64,000 bases of DNA from Natronoglomus mannanivorans (GCA_025517485.1 JAOPKB010000012.1:62001-126000); one strand, 5' to 3'; shown: positions 44,436 to 52,999, counted from the stretch's first letter. The notes: a model not told the origin generated them from the letters alone. Translations and numbers: made by a program.

Positions 44436-45095
44436 TCAGGCGTTCGCCGCCGGCGGCCGCTGGACCTGCGTCGCGATCGGATCCGAGAGCGGGAGACGCA
44501 TGTGTAACTCCCGGCCGCGACGGTCGGCCGCATCGAATCCCAGCGCCCGGTAGACGGAGACGGCCGCGCGATTGTGCTTCTCGACGTCTAGTACGAGTGC
44601 GTCGTGGCCGCCAGCGGCGGCGAACGCGATCACGTGCTTGCAGAGTTCGGTTCCGATGCCGCGGTCGTGGAACCGCTGGTGGACGAAGACCGCCAGTTCC
44701 GGTTCCTCGTGGCCTACGGGCGTGTAGAACGCGTGCCCGACGATCCGGCCGTCGAGGACCGCGACGACGTGGTTGCCCTCCTCGAGCATGATCTCCAGCC
44801 AGCTCTCGAGTCGAGCGGGCGTCTGTGGCGGCAGCCCTTGTGCGCGCTGGGCGGGGGCGAACGTCTCGTACATCGCGACGAGGTCCTCGTAATCGTTCGG
44901 GCCGTACGATCGGACCAACAGAGCGGTCCCCGTTTTGTCGACGAAACGCGGACACCGCGGTGGGCAGTAGACCGATCCCTCACAGTCCGTGTGGTCCCAC
45001 GATTGTCGTGTGGTGTCGGCGTCTGGGGAGGCGTCGGAGCGAGCGTCCGAGTCAGTCGCTCGATCCGATATGACAGGCGGTCGGGAAGCGGTCAT
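44436..45095 (-). CDS. GNAT acetyltransferase with N-terminal cysteine cluster
   Basis: A 219-residue acetyltransferase. Residues 35-52 hold a Cys-rich element (CEGSVYCPPRCPRF) that could bind zinc. The GNAT core follows with ALLVRSYGPNDYEDLVAMYE, FVHQRFHDRGIGTELCKHVI as the acetyl-CoA motif and NRAAVSVYRALGFDAA. The N-terminal 30 residues are an acidic unstructured tail. Substrate unknown. It is convergent with Bax1, with 34 nt between stops. Confidence 0.85.
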   Translation of the reverse strand: MTASRPPVISDRATDSDARSDASPDADTTRQSWDHTDCEGSVYCPPRCPRFVDKTGTALLVRSYGPNDYEDLVAMYETFAPAQRAQGLPPQTPARLESWLEIMLEEGNHVVAVLDGRIVGHAFYTPVGHEEPELAVFVHQRFHDRGIGTELCKHVIAFAAAGGHDALVLDVEKHNRAAVSVYRALGFDAADRRGRELHMRLPLSDPIATQVQRPPAANA

Positions 45096-45268
45096 CTCGT
45101 TTCGTACTCGGTCTGGAACGGGGTTAAGTCGCGACTGTCGTTACCACTGGCTGGGAATGTGGCCGCTCCCCCTTCGTTCGGTCTCTCCACTGACTGTTCT
45201 CGTCGGTGAACGGCGTGAATCGGACGGCTTCCGAACGCTTTTGCGAACCCGGCGACCACACCGAGACG

Positions 45269-46009
45269 ATGACAGACCGGCGCGTCGACGTTCGCCACAC
45301 CTACGATCGAATCGCGACCCACTTCGCCTCGACGCGCGAGTACGCCTGGCCCGAGGTCGAAGCGTTCGTCGACCGCATCGAGGACGGCGCGGTCGGTCTG
45401 GACCTCGGCTGTGGTAACTGTCGCCACGCAGAGCTGCTCACCACCCGCACCGACCGAGTGATCGGTCTCGACATCAGTCGCGGATTGCTCGAAACCGGCC
45501 GGGCTCGTGGGGCCGACCGCGAGTTCGCCGGCAGCCTCGACCTCGTTCAGGGCGACTGCGCGCAGTTACCGCTCGGCCGCGAGACGGTGGACCTCGCGGT
45601 CTACGTCGCGACGCTACACCATCTCCCGACGCGCGAGGCGCGGATCGCGAGTCTGGACGAACTCGCACGGGTGTTGACGAACGGGGGCCGGGCGCTCGTC
45701 AGCGTCTGGAGCACCGCACACAGTCGGTTCGAAGCGTACGACGAAGACGGCGATCCGGTAACGAACACGGACAGCGACGACGGCGGCGAAGCCGACGGAT
45801 TCGACACCACCGTCGAGTGGACGCTCCCCGGCGGCGAGCTGGTCGATCGCTTCTATCACATCTACACACCGGCGGAGTTCGAAGCCGATCTCGAGGCCAG
45901 CGGGCTCGAGACGCAGCGATTCGAACTCTCGAGTGGAAACTGTTACGCCGACGTCACGGCGGACGAAAACAGAAACGCCCTTAAGCGAACGTCGAAAAGG
46001 GGAGAGTGA
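45269..46009 (+). CDS. Trm9-like class I SAM methyltransferase (putative tRNA wobble-uridine methyltransferase)
   Basis: A 246-residue methyltransferase. HTYDRIATHFASTREYAWPE at the start and LDLGCGNCRHAELL (SAM motif I) match the Trm9/ABH8 family, which methylates carboxymethyl-uridine at tRNA position 34. Later, YVATLHHLPTREARIASLDE and GGRALVSVWSTAHSRFE are the same family's hallmarks, and PAEFEADLEASGLETQRFEL closes the fold. ATG 45269 is chosen because the family starts there. Its TGA ends at 46009, one base before tRNA-Gly(UCC). Archaeal Trm9 activity is not shown here; the family assignment is from resemblance. Confidence 0.8.
   Translation: MTDRRVDVRHTYDRIATHFASTREYAWPEVEAFVDRIEDGAVGLDLGCGNCRHAELLTTRTDRVIGLDISRGLLETGRARGADREFAGSLDLVQGDCAQLPLGRETVDLAVYVATLHHLPTREARIASLDELARVLTNGGRALVSVWSTAHSRFEAYDEDGDPVTNTDSDDGGEADGFDTTVEWTLPGGELVDRFYHIYTPAEFEADLEASGLETQRFELSSGNCYADVTADENRNALKRTSKRGE
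45980..45986 (+). promoter_or_regulatory. Promoter of tRNA-Gly inside the methyltransferase gene
   Basis: CTTAAGC, about 27 nt before the tRNA 5' end, lies in the last codons of the methyltransferase gene. Its position fits an archaeal TATA box for the tRNA, so the tRNA can be made independently of the upstream gene. Confidence 0.45.
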
Positions 46010-46080
46010 GCGCCGGTGGTCTAGTGGCAGGACCTGAGCCTTCCAAGCTCATGGCCCGGGTTCAAATCCCGGCCGGCGCA
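46010..46080 (+). tRNA. tRNA-Gly (anticodon UCC)
   Basis: A complete 71-nt cloverleaf. The acceptor stem GCGCCGG (46010-46016) pairs perfectly with CCGGCGC (46073-46079), with discriminator A at 46080. The D arm is GTCT/GGAC, the anticodon stem TGAGC/GCTCA with loop CTTCCAA (anticodon TCC), and the T arm CCGGG-TTCAAAT-CCCGG. No intron and no encoded CCA. Glycine by anticodon for GGA codons. It begins at the base after the methyltransferase stop codon. Confidence 0.97.
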
Positions 46081-46086
46081 CTTTTT
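46081..46086 (+). terminator. T-run after tRNA-Gly
   Basis: CTTTTT directly follows the discriminator base, the usual archaeal oligo-T stop for a tRNA transcript. Confidence 0.6.
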
Positions 46087-46309
46087 CGAACGAACGTCAA
46101 GAAGACAGTTGCGACGCCAGCGATTTGACTCCTCCGAGAAACAGCCCGAACAGCGAGCAGGAACCGCTCGGATCGGGACCGTCACGATTCTCGAACGCAG
46201 TCCGCAATGTCGACGAATCGTCTCGAGCGGCACGCTGTTTTGCGTCCTGTCGTTTCGATGCGTTCGACTGTCGAACAAAAATCGATTACGTCGAGAGAGC
46301 CCCGGCGAA

Positions 46310-46753
46310 TCAGGCACGGGTCCCGGTTCGCTCCGGCGTGTCGGCCTTGTTGTTGGCGTATGCGTTGTAAGCCGAGAGGGCGGCAACGAGCAAGCCGGAA
46401 ACAGCAGTCCCGGTCGCGAGTTCGTTACTCCCCATCTCGATAACCGCGGGGGAGACGACCAACCAGAGTCCGAGCAAGACGGCCAGCGAGGCGATACCGA
46501 CGCTGGCTAACCGGTCTCGCGACAGTCGGACGAAATTGTACCCGGCGAGCACGAAGATCCCCGTCCCGACGAGCGTGTCGTTCCAGATCGCCGTCTCCGT
46601 GGCTTCGAAGATGAACGGCGAGGCGACGACGTACAGCCCGATCAGCGCGGCGAGGGCGCTCACCCACTGCATCACGTCCGTATTGAGGCTGTCACGGGTT
46701 CGGTCGGTTCCAGTAGTGCGGTTCGTCTCTGTGTCCGTCGGTGTATCACTCAT
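46310..46753 (-). CDS. SPW-repeat membrane protein
   Basis: A 147-residue protein with four hydrophobic helices. The two halves each contain the SPW-type motif: GLYVVASPFIFEATETAIWN and GLWLVVSPAVIEMGSNELAT, so it is built from two repeats as in the SPW family. The N-terminal 25 residues are a Thr/Asp-rich tail. Start ATG 46753. Function unknown; such proteins are common stress-linked membrane proteins. Confidence 0.85.
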   Translation of the reverse strand: MSDTPTDTETNRTTGTDRTRDSLNTDVMQWVSALAALIGLYVVASPFIFEATETAIWNDTLVGTGIFVLAGYNFVRLSRDRLASVGIASLAVLLGLWLVVSPAVIEMGSNELATGTAVSGLLVAALSAYNAYANNKADTPERTGTRA

Positions 46754-47226
46754 GGTTCTCTCCACGTGAGGTAACCTGCGTTCGGGGAACACGGTGCTGC
46801 CTGCATGCGACTGGACGCGTCGTCCGACGTCTTCTACACCGGTTGTACAGTCTGTTCTGTCCAGATCTGGTCTAGCAGACGATCATCGAATCGACCGTCC
46901 ATCGATTTCGGGATTGGGAAAGGGAACGACGCGGACGACTATCGAGAGACAGTCGAACTCGGACTCGAGCACCACCGCTGAATCGAGCACGACACGACGT
47001 ACTGGCTCGAGTGTCGTTGTGGTTCCCGTCGTCGCTCGCACGCGAGGATGAAGACGACAGCGACAGGAGACCCTGCAGGATGTCCCGTCCGGGACTCGAG
47101 ATCAGTCCACCGACGATCGAAACAAAAACACCGCGGTTCGAGCGCTAGAACTCGGGTGCAGCAGGTGAGGTACGTGTCGTCTTCTCGGACTCGGACTCGG
47201 ACTCGAACTCAGTTTCAGTCACTGTC
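46754..47226. other. 473-nt gap without a convincing gene
   Basis: I see no gene with coding character here. The upstream edge should hold the promoter of the SPW gene. A plus-strand AACAAAAACACC stretch lies near 47119, and a hexanucleotide array at 47185-47208 sits just after the stop of the DUF7344 gene. Short open frames in the gap do not resemble any family. Confidence 0.5.
47185..47208. repeat. Hexanucleotide tandem repeat (TCGGAC)3 plus TCGAAC
   Basis: Three exact TCGGAC units and a TCGAAC lie 19 nt downstream of the DUF7344 stop codon at 47227. The same motif (in another phase) as the GACTCG array between dnaK and dnaJ. Confidence 0.8.
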
Positions 47227-47631
47227 TCAGTCGGAGAACGGCCGCTCTCCGTCGGTGGGGAGATCCGAGAGGATTGTGGTGTCGCCTGTCACGACCTCGT
47301 CCAGTTCGGTCGCCCGAGCACGCTCGACGAGCGGCCGAATCTGGTCGAACCGGTCGCCGGTCTCGACGGTACCCGTCTCGGAATCGCGCTCGAGAATACC
47401 GTGATCGGCGAGACGCGGGAGGTGGGTGTGGACCAGTGTCGTTTCGACTCGTTTCCGGTCGTCTTCACGAACGCTTTCGACCGGGACGTCTCGTTCCCAC
47501 GCTGCGATTTCAAGAGACAGTTCTTCGGTGGTCATCGAATCGCTGTCATCCAGACGGTAGAGGAGGTACCGACGCCGTGAGTCGGACAGCAGTGTGAACG
47601 CGACGTCGAGCAGCTCTGACTCGGAAATCAT
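47227..47631 (-). CDS. DUF7344-type winged-helix protein
   Basis: A 134-residue protein from ATG 47631 (MISESELLDVAFTLLSDSRR). The pattern LLSDSRRRYLLYRLDDSDSM followed by TTEELSLEIAAWERD and TTLVHTHLPRLADHGILERD is the haloarchaeal DUF7344 winged helix, suggesting DNA binding. Upstream in-frame codons (47664) are possible. A second paralogue is at 48714-49112. Target genes are unknown. Confidence 0.85.
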   Translation of the reverse strand: MISESELLDVAFTLLSDSRRRYLLYRLDDSDSMTTEELSLEIAAWERDVPVESVREDDRKRVETTLVHTHLPRLADHGILERDSETGTVETGDRFDQIRPLVERARATELDEVVTGDTTILSDLPTDGERPFSD

Positions 47632-47781
47632 ATACGAATACGTTCTCCCACTTCCGGACATCACTTACCCCAAAATGCTTTGGAGAGTGACCGTCGAACG
47701 GGAGCCACACCGACCGACAGGAACGAGGTGTCGGCTCTCGATCTGAGGACTAAATCGCCCGTTACTCGCCTGTGCTCGGGC

Positions 47782-48492
47782 TCAATCCGCCATTTCCTCT
47801 ACGATCTGTGAAAGCTCGGTGACGAGCGCGGGATCGTACGTCCAGAACCCGAAGAATTCGTCGGGGGTTCGCTCTTCGGCCAGAAGCGCGCCCATCTGTC
47901 GGTCGTCCCCGTCACCGTCGAACGAGAGGAACCAGAACCGACCGATATCGTCGTGAGCTTCCCCGTGGTACGTGAATCCGGGTTCCGACGTCGGCTGCCA
48001 CTCGTCTTCGCTGTAGACGTGGATCTCGAGGTCGGTATCTCGGGCGAGGCGCGTGTAGACCGGGAGCTGCGTTTCTAGTGCTGAAAACCGCTGAAAGCCA
48101 GCACGGAGCGTTCCCGAACCCACGTTCCAGGCCCGGTTCTCGAGCTCCCGACTCGCGCCGAGCAACTGTCGGCGCTCGAGCGAGACGAACAGGGTGTCGT
48201 CGAGCAGTTCGTACAGCGCACGGTAGGCCTCTCCGATGACGGTCTCGTCCCAGGGCGGAGCGAGCGGCGGCTCCATGAGCAGTCGCAACTCCTCGAGACC
48301 GATCGAGCCGACGAACTCGTCGTCGCGGACGACGACGAATCCCTGGGCCGTCTCGCCGGGCAGCGATCGACGCTCGATAGAGACGTTTCGAACGGTGAAC
48401 TGGTCGACGATATCGGGATCGTCGACACTCGAATAGACGACGAGCCGTCGTCGTCGGTCTTCGACGTCGGTGAGAATCTTTTCGAAGGTCAT
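47782..48492 (-). CDS. DICT sensory-domain protein
   Basis: A 236-residue protein starting MTFEKILTDVEDRRRRLVVY. The C-terminal half (WNVGSGTLRAGFQRFSALET, then FWFLSFDGDGDDRQMGALLA) matches the DICT domain found in sensory proteins of haloarchaea and cyanobacteria. The N-terminal half (RNVSIERRSLPGETAQGFVV) is probably its partner region. No kinase or HTH domain is present. It lies between two DUF7344 genes on the same strand, suggesting a shared signalling role. Confidence 0.85.
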   Translation of the reverse strand: MTFEKILTDVEDRRRRLVVYSSVDDPDIVDQFTVRNVSIERRSLPGETAQGFVVVRDDEFVGSIGLEELRLLMEPPLAPPWDETVIGEAYRALYELLDDTLFVSLERRQLLGASRELENRAWNVGSGTLRAGFQRFSALETQLPVYTRLARDTDLEIHVYSEDEWQPTSEPGFTYHGEAHDDIGRFWFLSFDGDGDDRQMGALLAEERTPDEFFGFWTYDPALVTELSQIVEEMAD

Positions 48493-48601
48493 GTTCTCGA
48501 GTCGGTCACGTCTTCGATCGTCGGCCCGCTGTCGATCACCGTCCCTGTCATGACACGTCCACGTGTCGTCTGCCACTGTCGGTCGCTCGAGTGTGAAAGA
48601 G

Positions 48602-48631
48602 GAGAGTGAGAGTGAGAGTAAAAGTGAGAGT
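48602..48631. repeat. Hexanucleotide array (GAGAGT)
   Basis: GAGAGT three times, AAAAGT, then GAGAGT, in the gap between the DICT gene start and the next DUF7344 stop. The following purine-rich stretch continues to about 48672. Confidence 0.8.
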
Positions 48632-48713
48632 GAGGGAGAAGAGGAAGCGAGAGAGAAAGGAGAGGAAGCGGGAAGCAGGACGCGAGAAGTCGCGTGTTCC
48701 GCCGTCGGACAGA

Positions 48714-49112
48714 TCAACCGGCATGAACGTTGGTCTCGGCGTTGTGAGCCAATCGAACGATGCGAACGAGTGATGGAGACCACTCCGTCCGGTCGATCAC
48801 GCCACCCTCACGGTCGAACACGAGTAGACCTGCCGACTCCATCATCGGGAGGTGCTGGTGGAGCAACGCCGTGTAGACTCGCGTCCAGTCGGCTCGTCCG
48901 ACCATTCCGTACTCGCCGACGTGTGTCCATCCGGTGACGACGTCCGCCAGTTCGTCGACCGACGTCCCGTCGTGTTCGAGGAGAAAGTAGAGCGTATACC
49001 GCCGGTCGCGATGTTGCATAGCGGTGAAGACGTCGTCACTCACTGCGTCGACGCGACGAACGACTGGGTCGTCGCCGGTGTCGCACGTATCGCAGGCGTC
49101 GTCCACCGTCAT
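48714..49112 (-). CDS. DUF7344-type winged-helix protein
   Basis: A 132-residue protein from ATG 49112 (MTVDDACDTCDTGDDPVVRR). The core RRYTLYFLLEHDGTSVDELA, WTRVYTALLHQHLPMMESAG and LLVFDREGGVIDRTEWSPSL fits the DUF7344 winged helix, like the paralogue at 47227. It has a short N-terminal CDTCDTGDD element with two cysteines. GTG 49124 is a less likely start. It is probably a DNA-binding regulator, target unknown. Confidence 0.85.
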   Translation of the reverse strand: MTVDDACDTCDTGDDPVVRRVDAVSDDVFTAMQHRDRRYTLYFLLEHDGTSVDELADVVTGWTHVGEYGMVGRADWTRVYTALLHQHLPMMESAGLLVFDREGGVIDRTEWSPSLVRIVRLAHNAETNVHAG

Positions 49113-49192
49113 GTGTACACACACAACAGGGAACTAGTTCAGTATTCGGCCTGCAGTGGAGCGCCGTCGATTTTCGAGTGCTGGTTGTCGGT

Positions 49193-49699
49193 TCACGTGT
49201 CGGTTGCGCTGGCCATTCGATCCGTGAAGTCCCAGCCGGAGACGACGGCTGGATCGATCGTCAGTGTCACCTCTGGGCGTTCGTCTCGGAGTAACCACCG
49301 GCCGAACTCGGACTCCGTCGTTCCGAGATAGCGCTCGAGCAGCGCACGCAAGACCTCCTTTTCCGGATCGGCGTCGATCGTCACGGTCCCGTTCCCGCGG
49401 ACACCCCGATACGGCGGTTCGTTCGTCGATACCTCGAAGGCGACGTGGTTGGGGTCGGGGTCAGGGCCGGAGTCGAGGTCGGAATCGTCCGATCGCGACT
49501 CCCGCTCTCCACCGAGAAACGACACGATGTCGGCGTCCGCTGCGGTCGCACACTGTACGACACCATCCCGGTACTGAAACCACAACGAGAGCATCCAGAG
49601 GGTCCCTGCGGGCGTTTGGCAGGCGAGTCGAATCGGAACGACTGTCTCCTCGAGGAGCGTCTCGATTTCGGTTTCTGAGAGCGCACCGCGGACGTCCAT
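49193..49699 (-). CDS. Pyridoxamine 5'-phosphate oxidase-like FMN-binding protein
   Basis: A 168-residue split-barrel flavin-binding protein. VVPIRLACQTPAGTLWMLSL followed by WFQYRDGVVQCATAADADIV is the PNPOx-like start; after an acidic insert comes HVAFEVSTNEPPYRGVRGNG, and the C-terminal LLERYLGTTESEFGRWLLRD is the expected helix. It probably binds FMN or F420 and acts as a reductase of unknown substrate. It ends 6 nt from the upstream membrane-protein stop, so it may be co-transcribed with it. Confidence 0.88.
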   Translation of the reverse strand: MDVRGALSETEIETLLEETVVPIRLACQTPAGTLWMLSLWFQYRDGVVQCATAADADIVSFLGGERESRSDDSDLDSGPDPDPNHVAFEVSTNEPPYRGVRGNGTVTIDADPEKEVLRALLERYLGTTESEFGRWLLRDERPEVTLTIDPAVVSGWDFTDRMASATDT

Positions 49700-49705
49700 C
49701 GTGAA

Positions 49706-50254
49706 TCACCCCTCGAGCGGTTCGCCCGTTTCACGGTCGGTCAGGTCGACGATCACGGCGAAGACGAGGCCCAAGATGAGACCGAAGAGGACGTGGCCGA
49801 GGAGGCTTTCGACGGCGACGATCGGGAAGTCTCCGCCGCCGGGACCGAGCGTATCCGTCCAGACCGGGAGGACGATAACCGGCAGGATCGCCCAGACGGC
49901 GATTCCGTAGGCGAAACCGGCACCGACGACGCGAAGCACGATGGATGTACTCGAGATGGTCTCGGTTTCCGGGTTCATCCGGATCGCACTCAGGATCGGC
50001 CGCCTCGTGACGACGAACCCGAAGATGAGACCCAGAACTGCGCCGTGGCCGATGTGAATCAGCCAGCCGGTGACTCCCGCGGGATCGATCCCGTAGGCCG
50101 ACGGAATCGCAGCCTCGATCGCTTCGGGCTGGAAGAACCAGATCACGGCTCCGAAGACGGCGGCGCCGATAGCGCCACCGACGATACCGCCGATCGGCCA
50201 GCCGATCGCGCTGCGCACTCCGAAGCTGGACGTGTTGTCAGACTCGGCGCTCAT
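49706..50254 (-). CDS. Four-helix membrane protein (haloarchaeal family)
   Basis: A 182-residue protein from ATG 50254 (MSAESDNTSSFGVRSAIGWP). Hydrophobic helices lie at residues 19-38 (IGGIVGGAIGAAVFGAVIWF), about residues 62-77 (VTGWLIHIGHGAVLGLIFGF), residues 105-124 and 145-165. It resembles the DUF6789 family of haloarchaeal histidine-containing membrane proteins, but I cannot be sure. Function unknown. It precedes the flavin-binding gene by 6 nt. Confidence 0.75.
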   Translation of the reverse strand: MSAESDNTSSFGVRSAIGWPIGGIVGGAIGAAVFGAVIWFFQPEAIEAAIPSAYGIDPAGVTGWLIHIGHGAVLGLIFGFVVTRRPILSAIRMNPETETISSTSIVLRVVGAGFAYGIAVWAILPVIVLPVWTDTLGPGGGDFPIVAVESLLGHVLFGLILGLVFAVIVDLTDRETGEPLEG

Positions 50255-50384
50255 AGTGAGAGGCCATACCACGATGAGGGCCAAAAGCGTTCGTCCGGCA
50301 TAATTTGCGTCGAGCCGGCGTGGCTACGCCCCCATCTCGGACCAGAGGCGTACACACTTACTCGTTCGCAGTCAACGGACGTCC

Positions 50385-51020
50385 GTGGAGTACGAGATCC
50401 AGATCCTCGGCTGGCCACCTGACGGGCCGACGCTCCGACTGGACTACCGGGAGTTCAGCTACGCCGGCAAGTTCGTGATGTCGAATACGGGGAAGGCGGT
50501 TGCCCGTACGGCCGAGACGATCGCCGAAACCGAAGCGGCCGAGCGAGCCGACGGAGAGTTCGAGACCGACGTCGTCGCCGCGGTCGCGTTCAACGAGGAC
50601 CGAACCGATCCCGACACGCTCTGGCTCCGGTACGTCACCGTCCGAGCGGACCTTCGAGGGAACGGGATCGGCCCACAGCTCGTCCGTCACGTCCGCGACC
50701 GCGCCGTCGAGCGCGGCTACGAACGCCTTCGGATCGCGGTCAACAATCCATACGCCTACGAGGCGCTCTCTCGAGTCGGGTTCGCGTACACGGGCGAGAC
50801 GACCGGGATCGCGGAGTTGCTCCTCGAGTACTCGAGTTCCGTCGAACCGAACGACGACACTGGCGACGATCCCCACACTCCCGAAGAACGCTATCGCCAC
50901 GGCCTCGAGACGTTCCTCGAGGCCGACCGAGACCTGACCGACGGCGAGGTGGCGTTTTGCGAGGCGAAACTGGATCGTGGACCGCCGGACGCGCTCGACA
51001 GTGAGGCAGAGAAACCGTGA
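50385..51020 (+). CDS. GNAT acetyltransferase (GTG start)
   Basis: A 211-residue protein reading MEYEIQILGWPPDGPTLRLD from GTG 50385. The GNAT core has TLWLRYVTVRADLRGNGIGP as the beta4/acetyl-CoA region, then QLVRHVRDRAVERGYERLRI and NNPYAYEALSRVGFAYTGET. The N-terminal 45 residues form an extra strand pair (REFSYAGKFVMSNTGKAV). No ATG precedes in frame. A C-terminal acidic, helical tail of about 45 residues closes the protein. Substrate unknown; it is 57 nt upstream of FEN1 on the same strand. Confidence 0.88.
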   Translation: MEYEIQILGWPPDGPTLRLDYREFSYAGKFVMSNTGKAVARTAETIAETEAAERADGEFETDVVAAVAFNEDRTDPDTLWLRYVTVRADLRGNGIGPQLVRHVRDRAVERGYERLRIAVNNPYAYEALSRVGFAYTGETTGIAELLLEYSSSVEPNDDTGDDPHTPEERYRHGLETFLEADRDLTDGEVAFCEAKLDRGPPDALDSEAEKP

Positions 51021-51077
51021 CGAGTAGCGCCGACTGGGAAGCCAACGCTCAAATCCCACACCATCCAATAGCCGACA

Positions 51078-52058
51078 ATGGGAAACGCAGCACTACGGGA
51101 CATCGCCGTCCTCGAGGAGGTCCCCTTCGAGGACCTCGCCGGCTCGGTCGTCGCGGTCGACGCCCACAACTGGCTCTACCGGTACCTGACGACCACCGTC
51201 AAGTGGACCTCGAGCGGAAAGTACACCACCGCCGAGGGCACCGAGGTCGCCAACCTGATCGGCATCGTCCAGGGCCTGCCGAAGTTCTTCGAACACGACA
51301 TCACACCCGTGATGGTCTTCGACGGCGGCCCCTCCGACCTGAAGACCGACGAGATCGAATCCCGCCGCGAACAACGCCGGACCTACGAGGAGCAACTCGA
51401 GACCGCCCGTGAGGAGGGCGACGAGGTCGCGATCGCCCAACTCGAGTCCCGAACCCAGCGGCTCACGGAGACGATCCAGACGACGAGTCGGGAGCTCCTC
51501 TCGTTGCTCGACGTGCCGGTCGTCGAAGCCCCCGCAGAGGGTGAAGCACAGGCCGCACACATCGTCCGCCGAGGCGACGCCGACTACGTCGGCTCCGAGG
51601 ACTACGACGCCCTGCTGTTCGGCGCGCCGCGCACGCTCCGACAGCTGACGAGCAAGGGCGATCCCGAACTGATGGACCTCGAGGCTACCCTCGAGAAACA
51701 CGGGCTCACGCTCGAGCAGTTGATCGACGCGGCCATCCTGATCGGGACGGACTTCAACCCCGGTGTTTCTGGCATCGGCCCGAAGACAGCCATCTCGGCG
51801 ATCACCGAACACGGCGACCTCTGGAGCGTCCTCGAGGCCCGCGGCGAGACCGTCGAGTACGGCGACCGGGTCCGCCAGCTCTTTCGCGACCCGAACGTCA
51901 CGGACGACTACGAGTTCGAGACGACACTCGATCCCGATCTCGAGGCGGCCCGGTCTTTCGTCGTCGACGAGTGGGGCGTCGACGCCGACGAGGTCGCTCG
52001 CGGCTTCGAGCGCATCGAGGGGAGCGTCGTCCAGACGGGACTCGATCGCTGGTCCTGA
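51078..52058 (+). CDS. fen: Flap endonuclease 1
   Basis: A 326-residue structure-specific nuclease that removes 5' flaps in replication and repair. The N domain has [20 protein letters not shown] and [20 protein letters not shown], the I domain [20 protein letters not shown] with [16 protein letters not shown], and the H3TH is [20 protein letters not shown]. Catalytic acids are all present. The C terminus QTGLDRWS fits a PCNA-interacting (PIP) peptide, with Ser in place of the last aromatic. Start [10 protein letters not shown] is typical of the haloarchaeal protein. Confidence 0.97.
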   Translation: MGNAALRDIAVLEEVPFEDLAGSVVAVDAHNWLYRYLTTTVKWTSSGKYTTAEGTEVANLIGIVQGLPKFFEHDITPVMVFDGGPSDLKTDEIESRREQRRTYEEQLETAREEGDEVAIAQLESRTQRLTETIQTTSRELLSLLDVPVVEAPAEGEAQAAHIVRRGDADYVGSEDYDALLFGAPRTLRQLTSKGDPELMDLEATLEKHGLTLEQLIDAAILIGTDFNPGVSGIGPKTAISAITEHGDLWSVLEARGETVEYGDRVRQLFRDPNVTDDYEFETTLDPDLEAARSFVVDEWGVDADEVARGFERIEGSVVQTGLDRWS

Positions 52059-52243
52059 GTCGCCGGTATTGGGCCACGCTCGGTTCGGTACGATAGGGTA
52101 CGGTACCGCTGACCCCGCCGTCGACCCCATCGGAGACCCGAGACGCCTCGATTTCCCGCTCAGCGCTGATTCGACGAGTGACTCGCTACCGTGGTGTTTG
52201 GTACCACACAACTTTTGGCCGACGCCATCGTAGATTTGTCCCC

Positions 52244-52999
52244 GTGAAACGACGTCAGTTCCTCGCCGGGCTCTGCGGGAGTTGTTCGATCGGCGGTCTC
52301 TGGTACGTCCGCCGGTCACCGAAGCGGACGATCGACATTCGGTTCTGGCTCAGCGCTCGAGCGGCGCGCTACGAGGATATTACACCGCGGATCGCGTCGT
52401 ATCTCGAGGCGGCGTTCGGTCCGGTTTACGCCGACGTCGACGTCTCTTACGGTGGCGTCGTCCAGACCAGGACCGAACACGGGTTCGGCGTGATGCGAAC
52501 CGGCGAGTGGCCGGCCCGCGTCGCGGTCGGTACGGCGAACAGCGCCGGGATCGATCCCGTCGACGACGTCAACCTGCTCGTCACCGATGGACCGATGACT
52601 CAGACACCCTCTGGCGCTGGTATACTCCACCTCGCCTCCGTCGGCGGCGCCCGGTACATCGGCGAGGCACCACCCCGCGAGGAGGTCGACGACGTCGTCT
52701 CGTACACGACACCGGCGAGGGTCGTGCAGGTGCTGATCCACGAGGTCGGACACGCGCTCGGACTGGCACACGACCACGGTGCCATCACGAACGGCGAGGG
52801 AACGACCGTCGCCAGTCCGATGGTCAGTACCTACGCCTGGGCGAGCGACCCGCGCTCACGTAGGGAGTTCGACGCCGACCACTCCGCCTGTGGCGGACTC
52901 TATCCGGCCGACCGTGGTGGCAGACGGAAGCTCTCGTACACGTTCTCCAGTTGTGCGACGGCGAAGCTACGGGAGTACCGCGGCGGGCTCCATCCCTGA
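52244..52999 (+). CDS. Tat-exported metzincin-like zinc peptidase (matrixin type)
   Basis: A 251-residue protein from GTG 52244 (reads MKRRQFLAGLCGSCSIGGLW), a Tat signal with RRQFLAG and possible lipobox LCGSC. The mature part has a complete zinc motif HEVGHALGLAHDH (His, His, and the third His after GLA), the HExxHxxGxxHD signature of matrixin-type peptidases, followed by SPMVSTYAWASD containing a Met-turn-like SPMVS. It is predicted to act outside the cell. It is preceded by a 185-nt gap. Confidence 0.85.
   Translation: MKRRQFLAGLCGSCSIGGLWYVRRSPKRTIDIRFWLSARAARYEDITPRIASYLEAAFGPVYADVDVSYGGVVQTRTEHGFGVMRTGEWPARVAVGTANSAGIDPVDDVNLLVTDGPMTQTPSGAGILHLASVGGARYIGEAPPREEVDDVVSYTTPARVVQVLIHEVGHALGLAHDHGAITNGEGTTVASPMVSTYAWASDPRSRREFDADHSACGGLYPADRGGRRKLSYTFSSCATAKLREYRGGLHP

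Noticed and set aside
42740..44533. 597-codon minus-strand frame opposite Bax1
   Set aside because: Rich in Arg, Asp and Val without family resemblance; it is the shadow of the DUF790 gene.
46021..46386. Minus-strand open frame ending CAGRDLNPGHELGRLRSCH
   Set aside because: It reads backwards through the tRNA-Gly gene; the RDLNPGH string is the known artefact of translating a tRNA and its T arm.
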